This document shows positions 1 through 8,907 of a DNA stretch of 64,000 nucleotides, in pieces. Source of the stretch: Halogeometricum sp. S3BR5-2 (GTDB taxonomy: Archaea; Halobacteriota; Halobacteria; Halobacteriales; Haloferacaceae); contig NZ_JAMQOQ010000006.1 in the NCBI RefSeq assembly GCF_031624635.1, positions 248,001 through 312,000 of the forward strand, written 5' to 3'. Every line of letters begins with the position of its first letter. The first letter of the stretch is position 1. The notes under the pieces were generated by a model, which saw nothing but the letters and a program-made list of their open reading frames with translations, was not told the origin of the DNA and searched no databases. The position numbers and the translations under genes were made by a program.

Positions 1-637
1 GCGCGACGGCGTGGACGACGGCGTTCGCCGGCGCGGGGTCGAGGCCGGAGCAGTCCAGCACGGTCGCTTCGGCGCCGCAGAGGGCCGCGGCGTCCAGCCC
101 CTCGGGGTCGAACACGTCCCACGAGGCCGCCCGTCGGAGGCGGTTCCGCGCGGCGCGAACCGCGTCGGGGGCGACGTTCGAGGAGTCGGCGGGGACTTCG
201 GCGAACGCGCGCATCTCGGCCAGCGTCTCGGACTCGCTGGCGGCGCGCCACACCATCGACCCGACCGGCGAGTCGGGGGCGACGCTCACGAGGGCGGGCC
301 ACTCCGACGGCGGAATCGCGTCCGCGCGGACGGTCGGGGCGCGGACGACCCGCGCGTCGAAGTCCTCGCCGGCGGCGAGGCCGTCGAAGACGCCCATCGG
401 GTCGACGACGACGGGCGCGAGGCCCGGCGCGCGCGCCGCCCCCTCCGCGAGGACGCCGAGCGTGTAGGACTTGCCGTAGCCCCGTTTGCCGACGACGAGT
501 GCGGCGTGGGGGCGGTCGAGGTCGACGGCGACGGGGGCGCCGTCGCTGCCGTCGCGGGCGCGGTGGCGGCCGAGGCGAGCGAGGGGACCCCCGGCGGGGC
601 CGTCCCGTCCGCGGCGGCCGAGGACGTCGGTGTTCAC
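1..637 (-). CDS. HerA-like ATP-binding protein, 3' part beyond window
   Basis: Leftward gene cut by the window edge; 212 codons are visible. Residues 50-59 read GKRGYGKSYT, a Walker A loop of the HerA/FtsK (DUF87) type, after a strand reading AALVV and before VVVDPMG, so the start of a RecA-like ATPase fold is present. Such haloarchaeal proteins are usually annotated only as ATP-binding proteins; a role in DNA translocation is family inference. I chose the GTG at 635-637 because no in-frame ATG lies upstream before a divergent gene begins at 713. The Walker B region and C terminus are not visible. Confidence 0.75.
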   Translation of the reverse strand, partial: MNTDVLGRRGRDGPAGGPLARLGRHRARDGSDGAPVAVDLDRPHAALVVGKRGYGKSYTLGVLAEGAARAPGLAPVVVDPMGVFDGLAAGEDFDARVVRAPTVRADAIPPSEWPALVSVAPDSPVGSMVWRAASESETLAEMRAFAEVPADSSNVAPDAVRAARNRLRRAASWDVFDPEGLDAAALCGAEATVLDCSGLDPAPANAVVHAVA

Positions 638-712
638 GCGGGGGGCTGGCCGCGTTCTCGCACTTGAACGCTCGCCCGGACGTTTATCTACCGAGACGGG
701 ACCAGCCACCCC

Positions 713-1180
713 GTGTTCGACGAACCTCTCCGCACCGAACTCCGACGCTTCGCCGCGGACGACCGCGCCATCGAGGGGCTACCGATCCGACTGGTCGTCG
801 CCCTCGTGGTCGGCGTGGCGACGATGAGCGTGATGCTGAGTATGCTGTCCGGCGTGCAGGGTCTCGCGGTGACCGAGTTGGACGTGAAGCCGTCGCCCGA
901 CGTGGTGACGCCCGGCGAATGGGAGCTATCGTTCCTCGTCGTCGACTCCGACGGCGACCCCGTCGAGGGGGCGACGGTGGTCGTGAAGGGCGGGACGGCG
1001 GACCTCGACGGCATCGCTCACGCGAAGACGGACGCCGACGGGAGCGCGGCGGTCACCGTCTCACCGTCGCTCCGGCCGAATCAGGAGGACGGAACGGTCG
1101 AAATCGACGTGAAACCGCCCGCGGGCAGTCAGTTCGTCGACCGGCGGGCGAACACGCGGGTTCTGGTCGTCGCGGAGTGA
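713..1180 (+). CDS. Membrane-anchored Ig-like/carboxypeptidase-regulatory-like protein
   Basis: 155 residues from a GTG start. A hydrophobic segment at about residues 24-50 (LPIRLVVALVVGVATMSVMLSML) anchors the protein; the rest resembles a carboxypeptidase-regulatory or big-Ig fold (WELSFLVVDSDGDPVEGATVVVKG, then TDADGSAAVTV). The fold is usually structural or adhesive and the domain would face outward. It is divergent from the HerA-like gene with 75 bases between start codons, so the two promoters overlap. No enzymatic motif is visible. The function is unknown. Confidence 0.8.
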   Translation: MFDEPLRTELRRFAADDRAIEGLPIRLVVALVVGVATMSVMLSMLSGVQGLAVTELDVKPSPDVVTPGEWELSFLVVDSDGDPVEGATVVVKGGTADLDGIAHAKTDADGSAAVTVSPSLRPNQEDGTVEIDVKPPAGSQFVDRRANTRVLVVAE

Positions 1181-1204
1181 GCCCTCTCGTGCCCCTGTTC
1201 ACCC

Positions 1205-2527
1205 TCACCGCTCGGGGTGGACCGGCGCGTCGAAGCCGCCGCGAATCAGCGGTTTGGCGACGTGCCGGCGGGCGCACGGCGGCACCTCGTACCACCCGCG
1301 TTCGAGTTCGCGGTCCGTCTCGACGTCGACCCGGCCGGGCGCGGACGTCCCGCAGTCGCGGCAGCGGTAGCCCTGATTCCGACCCGCGCTCTCCATCGTC
1401 CGGTCGCAGTCGGGACAGACGGGCGTCCGCGACTCGGTGCGGTTCAGCGACCGCACGGCGAACTTCTCCAGTTTGAGCGTCCCCCCCGAAAGCTCCCCGC
1501 AGACCGTCAGTTCGTCGCCCGGTCGGAGGGCGCGCACCCGGTCGCGGAACCGCTTCGTCGGTTCGAAGGCGGCGCAGGCGACCGTGTCGGCCGCGCCCCC
1601 GTCTGTGTCTCCGTCGGCGTCCGCGTCGCGGCCGGCGTTCGCATCCACGGAACCGAACGCGAAGAAGACGTGCCCGCCGCGCCGCGTCTCCGGGTCGGCG
1701 GCGACGACGCCGTCGACGCGGTAGGCGCCGCCGCCGTCGAGGGTGCCGAGTTCCCCGTCCCGGAGGTGGATGTCGGTTCCCTGATTGGTGAGGAAGGTCG
1801 AACGCCGGTCGACCGGTTCCGAGTCGATAGCGTCCGACAGCGACCGCACCGCGTCGGCGTCGTCGCCGCGGATGCCGTGCAGGATGGGGCCGGGCGCGTT
1901 CGGGACGCAGACGGCCTGTCCCTCGACGGTGTCGACGGTGTCCCACGCGTCCGGGTAGTGCGCCTCGGCCGCGTCGAACACCGAGTCGAGGTCCACGTCG
2001 CGGGGCGTTCCGCAGCGGTCGAACTCCCGATAGGCGATGTGTTCGTACGTCCACTCGTCGAGGGCGGCCCACGCGCCGACGGCCGCGAGGGCGCCGATTC
2101 GGCCGCGGCCGCCCTCCCACCCGCGGTGAAGATAGCCCGATTCGTCGGCGAGTTCGACGGCCTCCGCCGTGTCGACGAACGACCGAATCGCTCGTCCGGT
2201 GAACGCCGAGACGGCGTCCGGAACGGCGGCGGGGTCGCCCGGGGCGACGACGACGCCCGGACTGGTCCGAGGGTCGGCCGTCTCGGCCAGCGGTTCCAAC
2301 TCCGCGACGGCGAGTTCGAGCGTCTCCTCGGGCGGGAGGTCGGTGTGGAGGGCGAGGGCGGCGTTGCCGCGCGTCTTGTGTTCGACGGCGGGGTTGAGGC
2401 GGACGAGGAGACGGCGTTCGACCGTCCCGCCCGCCGCCTCGATGGCCTCGGCCGCGAGCGTCGCGAGGTACGTCGTGCACATCCCCCGCTCGCGCGAGTC
2501 GGTGTCGTCGAGGCCGAGGACCGTCAT
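1205..2527 (-). CDS. tiaS: tRNA(Ile2) 2-agmatinylcytidine synthetase TiaS
   Basis: 440 residues, full length for the family. TiaS uses ATP and agmatine to modify C34 of tRNA-Ile(CAU) to agmatidine so that it reads AUA, an essential archaeal step. It begins with the family signature LGLDDTDS (residues 4-11), has NQGTDIHL at 248-255, an OB-like region at about 265-365, and a C-terminal zinc ribbon with Cys371, Cys374, Cys389 and Cys392. An acidic insertion of alternating Asp, Ala and Gly at about 299-314 is typical of halophiles. The gene stands alone, convergent with the gene ending at 1180. Confidence 0.95.
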   Translation of the reverse strand: MTVLGLDDTDSRERGMCTTYLATLAAEAIEAAGGTVERRLLVRLNPAVEHKTRGNAALALHTDLPPEETLELAVAELEPLAETADPRTSPGVVVAPGDPAAVPDAVSAFTGRAIRSFVDTAEAVELADESGYLHRGWEGGRGRIGALAAVGAWAALDEWTYEHIAYREFDRCGTPRDVDLDSVFDAAEAHYPDAWDTVDTVEGQAVCVPNAPGPILHGIRGDDADAVRSLSDAIDSEPVDRRSTFLTNQGTDIHLRDGELGTLDGGGAYRVDGVVAADPETRRGGHVFFAFGSVDANAGRDADADGDTDGGAADTVACAAFEPTKRFRDRVRALRPGDELTVCGELSGGTLKLEKFAVRSLNRTESRTPVCPDCDRTMESAGRNQGYRCRDCGTSAPGRVDVETDRELERGWYEVPPCARRHVAKPLIRGGFDAPVHPER

Positions 2528-2686
2528 AGGCGCCCGTAGCGCCCCGACGGAGTAACCCCTTTCGAGTCGTTACCGCGGCTGAGAGCCTCTATATAACTAT
2601 GGCGGTGGTTACGGAGCGTAATCGGGGGACGGGAGGAGGAGGTAGCAGCACAACAGCTATATGTCCCAAATCGCTTATCTTCCGAT

Positions 2687-3664
2687 ATGTCTCGGTCAGC
2701 TCTGGTTGGAAACATCACAGCGATGCTGGAGGACGCGGGGTTCGCCGTCAGCGACCGTTGTGCCATCCGGCCCAAGAGCTTCGACCTCGCCGCGCGCCGC
2801 GGCGAGGACTTAGTGCTGCTGAAGGTCCTCGGCAACATCGACGCGTTCGACGCCGAAACGGGCGCCGAGATGCGCCGACTCGGCAGCTACCTCTCCGCGA
2901 CGCCCCTCGTCGTCGGCCTGCGGACCCGCGACGAGGACCTGAAACCGGAGGTGGTGTACTTCCGCCACGGCGTGCCGGTGATGAACCCCGACACCGCGAT
3001 GGACCTGTTCCTCGAAGGGGTGCCGCCGCTCATCTACGCCGCGCCGGGCGGTCTCTACGTCAACCTCGACGGCGACCTGCTGGCGGACGAACGGCAGCGG
3101 CGCGGGTGGAGCCTCGGCCGACTGGCGACGGAACTCGGCGTCTCGCGCCGGACCGTCTCGAAGTACGAGGACGGGATGAACGCCAGCATCGAGGTGGCTA
3201 TCCACCTCGAAGAGATGTTCGACCGGCCGTTCTCCAGTCCGGTCTCCGTCCTCGAGGGCGCCGAGGAGGTCCGCAACGCCGAACCGACGCCCGAGGACCC
3301 CGACGCCGACCCGGACGACGAGCACGTCGTCCACATCCTCACGCGGGCGGGCTTCACCGTCCACCCGACCGCCCGCGCGCCGTTCAAGGCCGTCAGCGAG
3401 GACGACGACCGGCGCTCGGACCAGATTCCGATGCTCACCGGCCACTCCTCGTTCACCCCCAGCGCGGAGAAACGCGCGCGCATCATGTCTTCGCTCGGTG
3501 AGGTCACCCGGACGCGGTCGGTGTACTTCACCAAAGAGCAGTCCAAGCGCGACGCCGTCGAGGGAACGGCGCTGGTCAGTTGCGACGAACTCGCCTCCAT
3601 CGACGACCCCGACACGATTCGGGACCTCATCCGCGAACGCGCCGGCGAACCGACCGAGGCCTGA
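2687..3664 (+). CDS. Archaeal Cro/CI-type transcriptional regulator (COG1395-like)
   Basis: 325 residues. The N-terminal 120 residues look like a restriction-endonuclease-like fold without obvious catalytic residues ([20 protein letters not shown]). A clear XRE-type helix-turn-helix follows at about residues 130-165 ([25 protein letters not shown]), then an acidic C-terminal domain. This architecture matches the archaeal COG1395 regulators, whose targets are not established. The start is supported by a TATA-like CTTATCTT just upstream, giving a leaderless mRNA. It is divergent from tiaS with about 160 bases between starts. Confidence 0.88.
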   Translation: MSRSALVGNITAMLEDAGFAVSDRCAIRPKSFDLAARRGEDLVLLKVLGNIDAFDAETGAEMRRLGSYLSATPLVVGLRTRDEDLKPEVVYFRHGVPVMNPDTAMDLFLEGVPPLIYAAPGGLYVNLDGDLLADERQRRGWSLGRLATELGVSRRTVSKYEDGMNASIEVAIHLEEMFDRPFSSPVSVLEGAEEVRNAEPTPEDPDADPDDEHVVHILTRAGFTVHPTARAPFKAVSEDDDRRSDQIPMLTGHSSFTPSAEKRARIMSSLGEVTRTRSVYFTKEQSKRDAVEGTALVSCDELASIDDPDTIRDLIRERAGEPTEA

Positions 3665-3729
3665 ACCCCCTCGGGGACGGCGGAGGCGTCGCTACGGAGT
3701 CGAAAAGAAGGCAGAATCGATGAGGCTCG

Positions 3730-3987
3730 TTAGCTCGCCGCGTCGCCGTACGTCTCGTCGAGGTACTCGACGATGTCGTCGCTCTCGGCCATCCCCTCGA
3801 CGCCGTGTTCCTCGTCGACGAGGACGGGGACGCCGGTCTGTCCGCTCACTTCCTCGACCTCGGTCCGGTCGCCGTGCGACTGCGGGACCATGACGGAGTC
3901 GTACTCCAGGTCGAGGTCGGCGAGTTTGTCCTTCACCTTCGCGCAGTAGGGGCAGCCTTCCAGTTCGTACAGCGTGAGATTCGCCAT
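3730..3987 (-). CDS. Glutaredoxin-like thiol-disulfide oxidoreductase
   Basis: 85 residues with a complete thioredoxin fold: LTLYELEGCPYCAKV places the CPYC redox pair at residues 12-15, and TGVPVLVD is the conserved cis-proline strand. CPYC is the classical dithiol glutaredoxin motif. The protein is cytoplasmic, with no signal or membrane segment. Haloarchaea lack glutathione and use gamma-glutamylcysteine, so the physiological partner may be that thiol; this is inference. It is convergent with the regulator ending at 3664 and has no obvious operon partner. Confidence 0.92.
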   Translation of the reverse strand: MANLTLYELEGCPYCAKVKDKLADLDLEYDSVMVPQSHGDRTEVEEVSGQTGVPVLVDEEHGVEGMAESDDIVEYLDETYGDAAS

Positions 3988-4073
3988 CGCTGTCGGCTAC
4001 GGGTCGGCGGATAAAGAGTCCGGTGGTGGCGTGCGCTCGGAGCGCACAGCGCGGAAAGGGAGCGACGGCGGTA

Positions 4074-5474
4074 TCAGCGGCCGCGGGCGCGGACGCTCCG
4101 GGCGGCGCCGACGATGCGGCGGCGACCGAGGACCAGTTCGGTCGCCCCCCAGAGGACGACGACGACGGCGGCGGCGATGGCCCACACGAAGTCCCACCCG
4201 GACATCCACACCGGGCGGAGCCACGGGGTCACGTGCGCCCACCGCGTGGCGAACTCGTTCATCGGCTCTTCGAGCGCCGTCCCGGAGAACGTCGCGCGCA
4301 TCTGCGCGGCGAACCCTGCTCCGTCGCCGGCGCCGGCGGTGAGGTTCGCGCTGCCGGTGATGGCGTAGGTGCCGCTGGCGTTCATGTCGCGGATGGTCGG
4401 TCCGGTTCCGGTGGGTTCGTTACCATACGCGGCCCGTTCGACGTCGTAGGGACCCCACGTCGCGTAGTACTCCCAGACGACTTCGCCGGTCGGCGTCACT
4501 TCGATGACGCGGTGGTTCAGCGTGTCGACGATGAGAGTGTTCCCGTTCGGCAGGCGGTCGGCGTCGCGTGGCCAGTTCAGCGTGTCCGCCCCGACGGTCC
4601 AGGTCCGCACCCACTCCTCGTCCTCGTAGGCGTACTCGACGACGCGGTTGTTCCCGCTGTCTGCGACGAGGATGGTCGGCGTCCCGTTCTCGCTTTCGAG
4701 CCACTGCGGGTTGTGCTGTTCGTTCATCACCGAGTAGTTGCCGTCGCTGCCGAGGCGTCGGGTGATGTTCTTCGTCTCCATGTCGACGACGACGACCTGA
4801 TCGAAGTTCCGCGGCGAGAGCATCAGTTTCCCGTCGCCGATGGGGTCGACGTCGTTGACGTGCGACCAGTCTTTGTTGTAGCCGCCGTCGGTGTTCGCCG
4901 GGTAGTGGTTCTTGAAGTACCACTCCCACGTCACTTCCTCGGTCGTTCGGTTGTAGACGAATATCCGGTCGTCGCTGACCTGCGCCGACTCGTTCCACTC
5001 GCGCATGTTGGCGACGACTATCTCGTCTTCGCTCAGCACGTCGACGTCGTGGGTGTCGGTGATGTTGAACGTCTTCTCCCAGACGCGCTCCTGCGTTTCG
5101 GGGTTCAACTCGTAGACGACGGTCTTGCCGCTCCGCGGCGAGGAGACGAGCAGGTTGCCGTTGTCCATCGGGTCGACGTCGAAGAACCACGCCCCCGCGC
5201 CGACTTCGTCGTTGTGGACCCACTGCGTCTGCCCGCGTTCACCGACCGAGATGAGGCGCGCGGGCTTCTTCCGGTTGGTGTTCCCCTGGAAGGTGTACCC
5301 CTGCACACTGACGATAGTCGAACCGTTGGCCGGACTCGTCACCGTTCCCCGCGTGAGCGTCCGTTCCTCGCTGGGGTCGTAGGTGAGCGCCGACACCGCC
5401 GAGGGGGTCAACAGCGCGACCACGAGGACGAACGCCACGATTCGCACCGCCGTCGACCGAGAGGGCGTCTCCAT
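4074..5474 (-). CDS. Arylsulfotransferase (ASST)-like exported protein with C-terminal membrane anchor
   Basis: 466 residues. A Sec-type signal peptide occupies about residues 1-29 and a single hydrophobic helix at about 424-447 anchors the C terminus, followed by an Arg-rich inner tail. Between them is a beta-propeller rich in repeated strands such as NGNLLVSSPRSGKTVVYEL, THDVDVLSEDEIVVAN, HVNDVDPIGDGKLML and NRVVEYAYEDE, with LPNGNTLIVDTLNHRVIEV near the end. This matches the arylsulfotransferase ASST family and related NHL propellers. Several N-x-T/S sequons would permit N-glycosylation. Whether sulfate transfer occurs is not shown by the sequence. Confidence 0.82.
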   Translation of the reverse strand: METPSRSTAVRIVAFVLVVALLTPSAVSALTYDPSEERTLTRGTVTSPANGSTIVSVQGYTFQGNTNRKKPARLISVGERGQTQWVHNDEVGAGAWFFDVDPMDNGNLLVSSPRSGKTVVYELNPETQERVWEKTFNITDTHDVDVLSEDEIVVANMREWNESAQVSDDRIFVYNRTTEEVTWEWYFKNHYPANTDGGYNKDWSHVNDVDPIGDGKLMLSPRNFDQVVVVDMETKNITRRLGSDGNYSVMNEQHNPQWLESENGTPTILVADSGNNRVVEYAYEDEEWVRTWTVGADTLNWPRDADRLPNGNTLIVDTLNHRVIEVTPTGEVVWEYYATWGPYDVERAAYGNEPTGTGPTIRDMNASGTYAITGSANLTAGAGDGAGFAAQMRATFSGTALEEPMNEFATRWAHVTPWLRPVWMSGWDFVWAIAAAVVVVLWGATELVLGRRRIVGAARSVRARGR

Positions 5475-5558
5475 CGTTCGAGTGGAACGGGGAGGGGAAC
5501 GAATCTCTTGCGGTCTGCGGCGGCGACCGGGGAGACTGGTCGGAGGCGACGCAGCGCC

Positions 5559-6965
5559 TCAGACCTGCGATTGGATGATGCCGCTCGTGCGGACGAAGAA
5601 GTAGACGACGAACGCGGCCGCGAGCACCCAGTGGCCGAGGCGCACGTCGTCGTACTCGCCGGCCGCGACCTTGACGACGGGGTAGGAGACGATGCCCGCC
5701 GCGATGCCGTAGGCGATGGAGTAGGTGAACGGCATGACGAGGATGGTCATCCCCGCGGGGATGGTGTTCGTCACGTCGCTCCAGTCGATGTCGACGACGT
5801 TGCCGAGCATCACGACGCCGATGACGACGAGGGCGATGTGGGAGGCGTACTGCGGAATCGCGGCCGCGACGGGGACGAACGCGAGGGAGACGAGGAAGAG
5901 CACGGAGACGACGAGCGCCGTCAGACCCGTTCGACCCCCCTCCTCGACGCCCGCGGCCGATTCGATGTACGTCGTCACCGTCGAGGTGCCGAGCATCCCG
6001 CCGACGGTGGTGCCGACGGCGTCGGCCATGAGCGGTTTGTCGATGTCCGGGAGGTTGCCGTCCGCGTCGAGGAAGCCGCCGGCCTGCCCGACGCCGACGA
6101 GCGTCCCGGCGGTGTCGAAGAAGTCGACGAAGAAGAACGTGAAGACGATGAGCGCGAAGGAGAACGCCTCGACGCTGCCGAGGCCGGCGACGAACGCGCC
6201 CGCGAGGGGCGTGATGTCGTATGTCGTCGTCGTCGACCCGGCGACGAGGCCCGCGTCGGGCGAGACGACGCCAAGCGTCGTCAGGAGCCATCCGGCGGCA
6301 CTGGTGCCGAGGATGCCGATGAGGATGGACCCCGGGACCCCCCGGGCGTAGAGGACGAACGTGAGGAACAGACCGAGCACCGAGAGGATGGCGACGGGGT
6401 CGGCGGCGACGGCGCCGAGGGTGACGAGCGTCGCCGTGTCGTCGACGACGATGCCCATCGCCTGGAGACCGATGATGGCGAGGAACAGTCCGATGCCGGT
6501 GCCGACGGCGAACTTCACCGGTTCGGGGAACAGTCGGATGACGTACTCGCGGGCGCCGGCGGCGGTGAGGAGGATGAAGACGACCCCCTCCACGACGACG
6601 GCGGCCAGCGCCGTCTGCCACGGCACGCCGAGGGCGCCGACGACGGTGAACGCGAAGAACGCGTTCAGACCGAGACCGGGCGCCTGTCCGAACGGCCGGT
6701 TGGCGTAGACGGCCATCACGAACGTGGCGACGGCGGCGGCGAGGAGGGTGACGACGGCTATCATCGACTCGACCTGCCCCGGCGAGTAGCCCGCGATGGC
6801 GATGCCGGGTTTGACGTCCGGGATGGCCGTCAGGATGTCCGGGTTGACGACGACGATGTACGACATCGTCAGGAACGTCGTCACGCCCGCGACGATTTCA
6901 GTTCGAACGGACGACCCGTGTTCTTGTACGTCGAAGTACTCGTCGAGCGTCTCAGTGAGCCCCAT
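5559..6965 (-). CDS. NCS2 family nucleobase permease (xanthine/uracil or AzgA-like)
   Basis: 468 residues with about 12-14 hydrophobic segments. The N terminus (VRTEIVAGVTTFLTMSYIVVVNP) is the characteristic opening of AzgA-type hypoxanthine/guanine permeases in the NCS2 family, and GLGLNAFFAF matches the first core repeat. It would import purine bases across the cytoplasmic membrane. A TATA-like CTTATACT lies about 30 bases upstream of the ATG. The neighbouring leftward genes gfcR and pyrE, both phosphoribosyltransferase-fold proteins, fit a nucleobase context. Substrate choice cannot be fixed from sequence alone. Confidence 0.92.
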   Translation of the reverse strand: MGLTETLDEYFDVQEHGSSVRTEIVAGVTTFLTMSYIVVVNPDILTAIPDVKPGIAIAGYSPGQVESMIAVVTLLAAAVATFVMAVYANRPFGQAPGLGLNAFFAFTVVGALGVPWQTALAAVVVEGVVFILLTAAGAREYVIRLFPEPVKFAVGTGIGLFLAIIGLQAMGIVVDDTATLVTLGAVAADPVAILSVLGLFLTFVLYARGVPGSILIGILGTSAAGWLLTTLGVVSPDAGLVAGSTTTTYDITPLAGAFVAGLGSVEAFSFALIVFTFFFVDFFDTAGTLVGVGQAGGFLDADGNLPDIDKPLMADAVGTTVGGMLGTSTVTTYIESAAGVEEGGRTGLTALVVSVLFLVSLAFVPVAAAIPQYASHIALVVIGVVMLGNVVDIDWSDVTNTIPAGMTILVMPFTYSIAYGIAAGIVSYPVVKVAAGEYDDVRLGHWVLAAAFVVYFFVRTSGIIQSQV

Positions 6966-7030
6966 AATTCACGCTTGTGCATAATCACGAATCCGAGTAT
7001 AAGCGTTACCATCTCGCGGAGGAGAATGCA

Positions 7031-7040
7031 CACGTACGTG
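7031..7040. promoter_or_regulatory. 10-bp perfect palindrome upstream of the permease
   Basis: CACGTACGTG is a perfect palindrome about 65 bases upstream of the permease start and about 30 bases above its TATA-like box. A dimeric regulator could bind here. The rest of the 222-base gap (6966-7187) shows a second short palindrome TACATGTA near 7090 and no gene. Confidence 0.3.
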
Positions 7041-7187
7041 ACTAACTGTTAGGTATATGACGGACTCAGCGGCCGGGGATATACACATACATGTATAGTT
7101 CCTCGCCGGACGGCCCGGAAATCGAACGTGCGGCGCGCCGCACCGTGTGCCCCGCACGGACCGCGGCGTCGGACGGTTCGCCGGCCG

Positions 7188-7907
7188 TCACTCCGCGTCG
7201 AACGTGGTGAGGGCGCCGACGGGCGCGTCGGTTATCTCGCGGGCGCGGTCGATGCCCTCGGTGCCGACGGAGATGAGGGCGAACACCCCGGTGACGTTCG
7301 CCTCCGACTGGAGGGCAATGTCGAGGAGGAGTTCCTGCGTCTCGCCCGACCGGATGAGGTCGTCGACGACGAGGACGCTCTCGCCGGAGGAGAGGGCTCG
7401 TGAGGGGAGATAGTAGGTCAGTTCGATGCCGGAGGCGAGTCGCTGGCGCGATTCGACGAACTCCTCGACGGCCGTCTCCTTGGATTTCTTGGCGTAGGCG
7501 ACGCGGGCGTCGAAGTAACTCGCCATCGCGGCCCCCAACGTGATGCCGTCGGTGGCGGCGGTGAGGACCACGTCGGGGCGTTCGAACCCGAGCGAATCCG
7601 CCGCGACGGGCGCGACGAGGTCCAAGAACGACTGGTCGAAGACGACGCCGGAGTTGTCGACGTACCCCTCGTCGTCGAACTCGACGCGACTCTCCAACTC
7701 CGCGGCGAGGGCGTCGCGGCCGACGCCCTGCACGACTTCGCGGGCGCGTTCGACGCCGGGGAGGACGTGGCCGTTGACGTAGCGGTTGAGGTCGCCGGCC
7801 GGGAGTCCGGTGAGGTCGGCGAGTTCGTCGTACGTCCGAGTCTCCTTCAGCATCCGGAGGACGGCGACGGCTTGCAGTTGGAGGGCCGCTTTCTCCGCTC
7901 TGTTCAT
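7188..7907 (-). CDS. gfcR: GfcR-type transcriptional regulator (HTH plus phosphoribosyltransferase fold)
   Basis: 239 residues. The first 60 residues form a helix-turn-helix (ALQLQAVAVLRMLKETRTYDELADLTGLP), and the rest is a type I phosphoribosyltransferase domain with the PRPP loop VLVVDDLIRSGET. This combination is the PyrE-like regulator called GfcR in Haloferax, where it controls sugar catabolism genes. I chose the ATG at 7905-7907 because the protein there begins MNRAEKAALQLQ, the family start; the longer open frame upstream is low-complexity translation of the intergenic region. It sits 190 bases from true pyrE, a close paralogue in fold. Confidence 0.9.
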   Translation of the reverse strand: MNRAEKAALQLQAVAVLRMLKETRTYDELADLTGLPAGDLNRYVNGHVLPGVERAREVVQGVGRDALAAELESRVEFDDEGYVDNSGVVFDQSFLDLVAPVAADSLGFERPDVVLTAATDGITLGAAMASYFDARVAYAKKSKETAVEEFVESRQRLASGIELTYYLPSRALSSGESVLVVDDLIRSGETQELLLDIALQSEANVTGVFALISVGTEGIDRAREITDAPVGALTTFDAE

Positions 7908-8097
7908 ACCATGGGACTCGCGGTTGCGCAAGTATGAATACGTCGATACGATTCGAGGGGAAGATTCAGCACGGACGTGCCGATTTCGCGGGAGACACGT
8001 CGGAGACGGAGGGAGAAGCGACGAAGAGATAAGAGAAGCGAGTTCCGGCCGCGAACGGAAGGCGCGCGGCGTCGGCGGGGCCCCGGCCGGCGGCGCG

Positions 8098-8646
8098 TTA
8101 CTCGTCGGACGCGGCGTCCGCATCCGCGTCGGCCAACAGGTCCTCCGCGGTGACGAGGGCGTCGAGTTCCACGTCCGCCTCGGCGAGTCGTTCGCGGCCG
8201 CCCTCGTCCCTGTCGACGACGACGAGCACCCGGTTCACGACGGCGCCGGCCTCGCGCAGGGCCTCGACGGCGTCGAGGGCGCTCGTACCCGTGGTGGCGA
8301 TGTCTTCGAGGACGACGACTTCCTCGCCCTCCGCCAGTCGGCCCTCGATGCGGTTGGCCGTGCCGTACTCCTTGGCCTCCTTGCGGGCGATGACGTACGG
8401 GATGTCCGTCTCGGCGGCCGTGACGGCCACGAGGGGGACGGCGCCGAGGGCGACGCCGGCGAGTTTCTCGACGCCGTCGAGTCGTTCGGCGAAGGCCTCG
8501 GCGATGAGGCGGAGACAGTGGGGGTCGGTCTCGAACAGGTACTTGTCGACGTAGTAGTTCGAGGTGCCGCCGTGGGACAACTCGAACTCGCCGAACCGCA
8601 CGGCGTCCGCCGCGCGCAGGGCCTCGATGAGTTCGTCGTTCGCCAT
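8098..8646 (-). CDS. pyrE: Orotate phosphoribosyltransferase PyrE
   Basis: 182 residues. The enzyme joins orotate and PRPP to make OMP in pyrimidine synthesis. The N terminus ([31 protein letters not shown]) is the OPRTase signature, and [18 protein letters not shown] is the PRPP-binding loop. The active-site lysine region is [13 protein letters not shown] set the start at the ATG 8644-8646 ([12 protein letters not shown]); the frame continues upstream only through a GC-rich repeat tract. The acidic tail ([10 protein letters not shown]) is a halophile feature. The next gene leftward is gfcR. Confidence 0.96.
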   Translation of the reverse strand: MANDELIEALRAADAVRFGEFELSHGGTSNYYVDKYLFETDPHCLRLIAEAFAERLDGVEKLAGVALGAVPLVAVTAAETDIPYVIARKEAKEYGTANRIEGRLAEGEEVVVLEDIATTGTSALDAVEALREAGAVVNRVLVVVDRDEGGRERLAEADVELDALVTAEDLLADADADAASDE

Positions 8647-8687
8647 CTCGTTTCGAGAGGTCCTGCGGAGGCGCTTAAACGGGTTGG

Positions 8688-8775
8688 TTCGGCGCGGGGC
8701 GGTGCGGAGGCGGTGCGGAGGCGGTGCGGAGCGGAGGCGGCGCGGAAGCGGGGCGGTGCGGAGCGGAGAGGACAC
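8688..8775. repeat. GC-rich degenerate tandem repeat upstream of pyrE
   Basis: Repeated GCGGTGCGGA / GCGGAGGCG units of roughly 10 bases, immutable in base content (almost only G and C on one strand). It lies between the pyrE start and a TTTGGTCCAG hairpin element. No promoter is recognisable within it. Confidence 0.6.
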
Positions 8776-8828
8776 CGCGCCGTACCGCGAGGCGAGCGAA
8801 CGGAGTGAGCGAGCCATCGCGGCCGTTC

Positions 8829-8903
8829 TTTGGTCCAGCTTTCTTCCGGGGGTTCGAGCAGACGGCTTCGCCGTCTGTGAGGACCCCCGAAAAGAAAGGT
8901 GGG
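8829..8903 (+). repeat. TTTGGTCCAG-hairpin-AAAGGTGGG element, copy C
   Basis: The element begins TTTGGTCCAGCTTTCTT and ends AAGAAAGGTGGG. Between these ends is a long imperfect hairpin: CCGGGGGT pairs with ACCCCCG, and an inner perfect stem AGACGGC-TTC-GCCGTCT forms the tip. CTTTCTT and AAGAAAG extend the stem outward. It lies directly after the carS stop codon (carS runs leftward). The same ends are seen at 39421-39474 and 44974-45024. Unlike those two, no duplicated gene end is visible here. Confidence 0.7.
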
Positions 8904-8907
8904 GGTC

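Noticed and set aside
4023-7052. A rightward frame of about 1000 codons across the arylsulfotransferase-like and permease genes
   Set aside because: It is the complementary frame of two leftward genes with clear family motifs; its translation is low-complexity Arg/Val/Asp/Gly.
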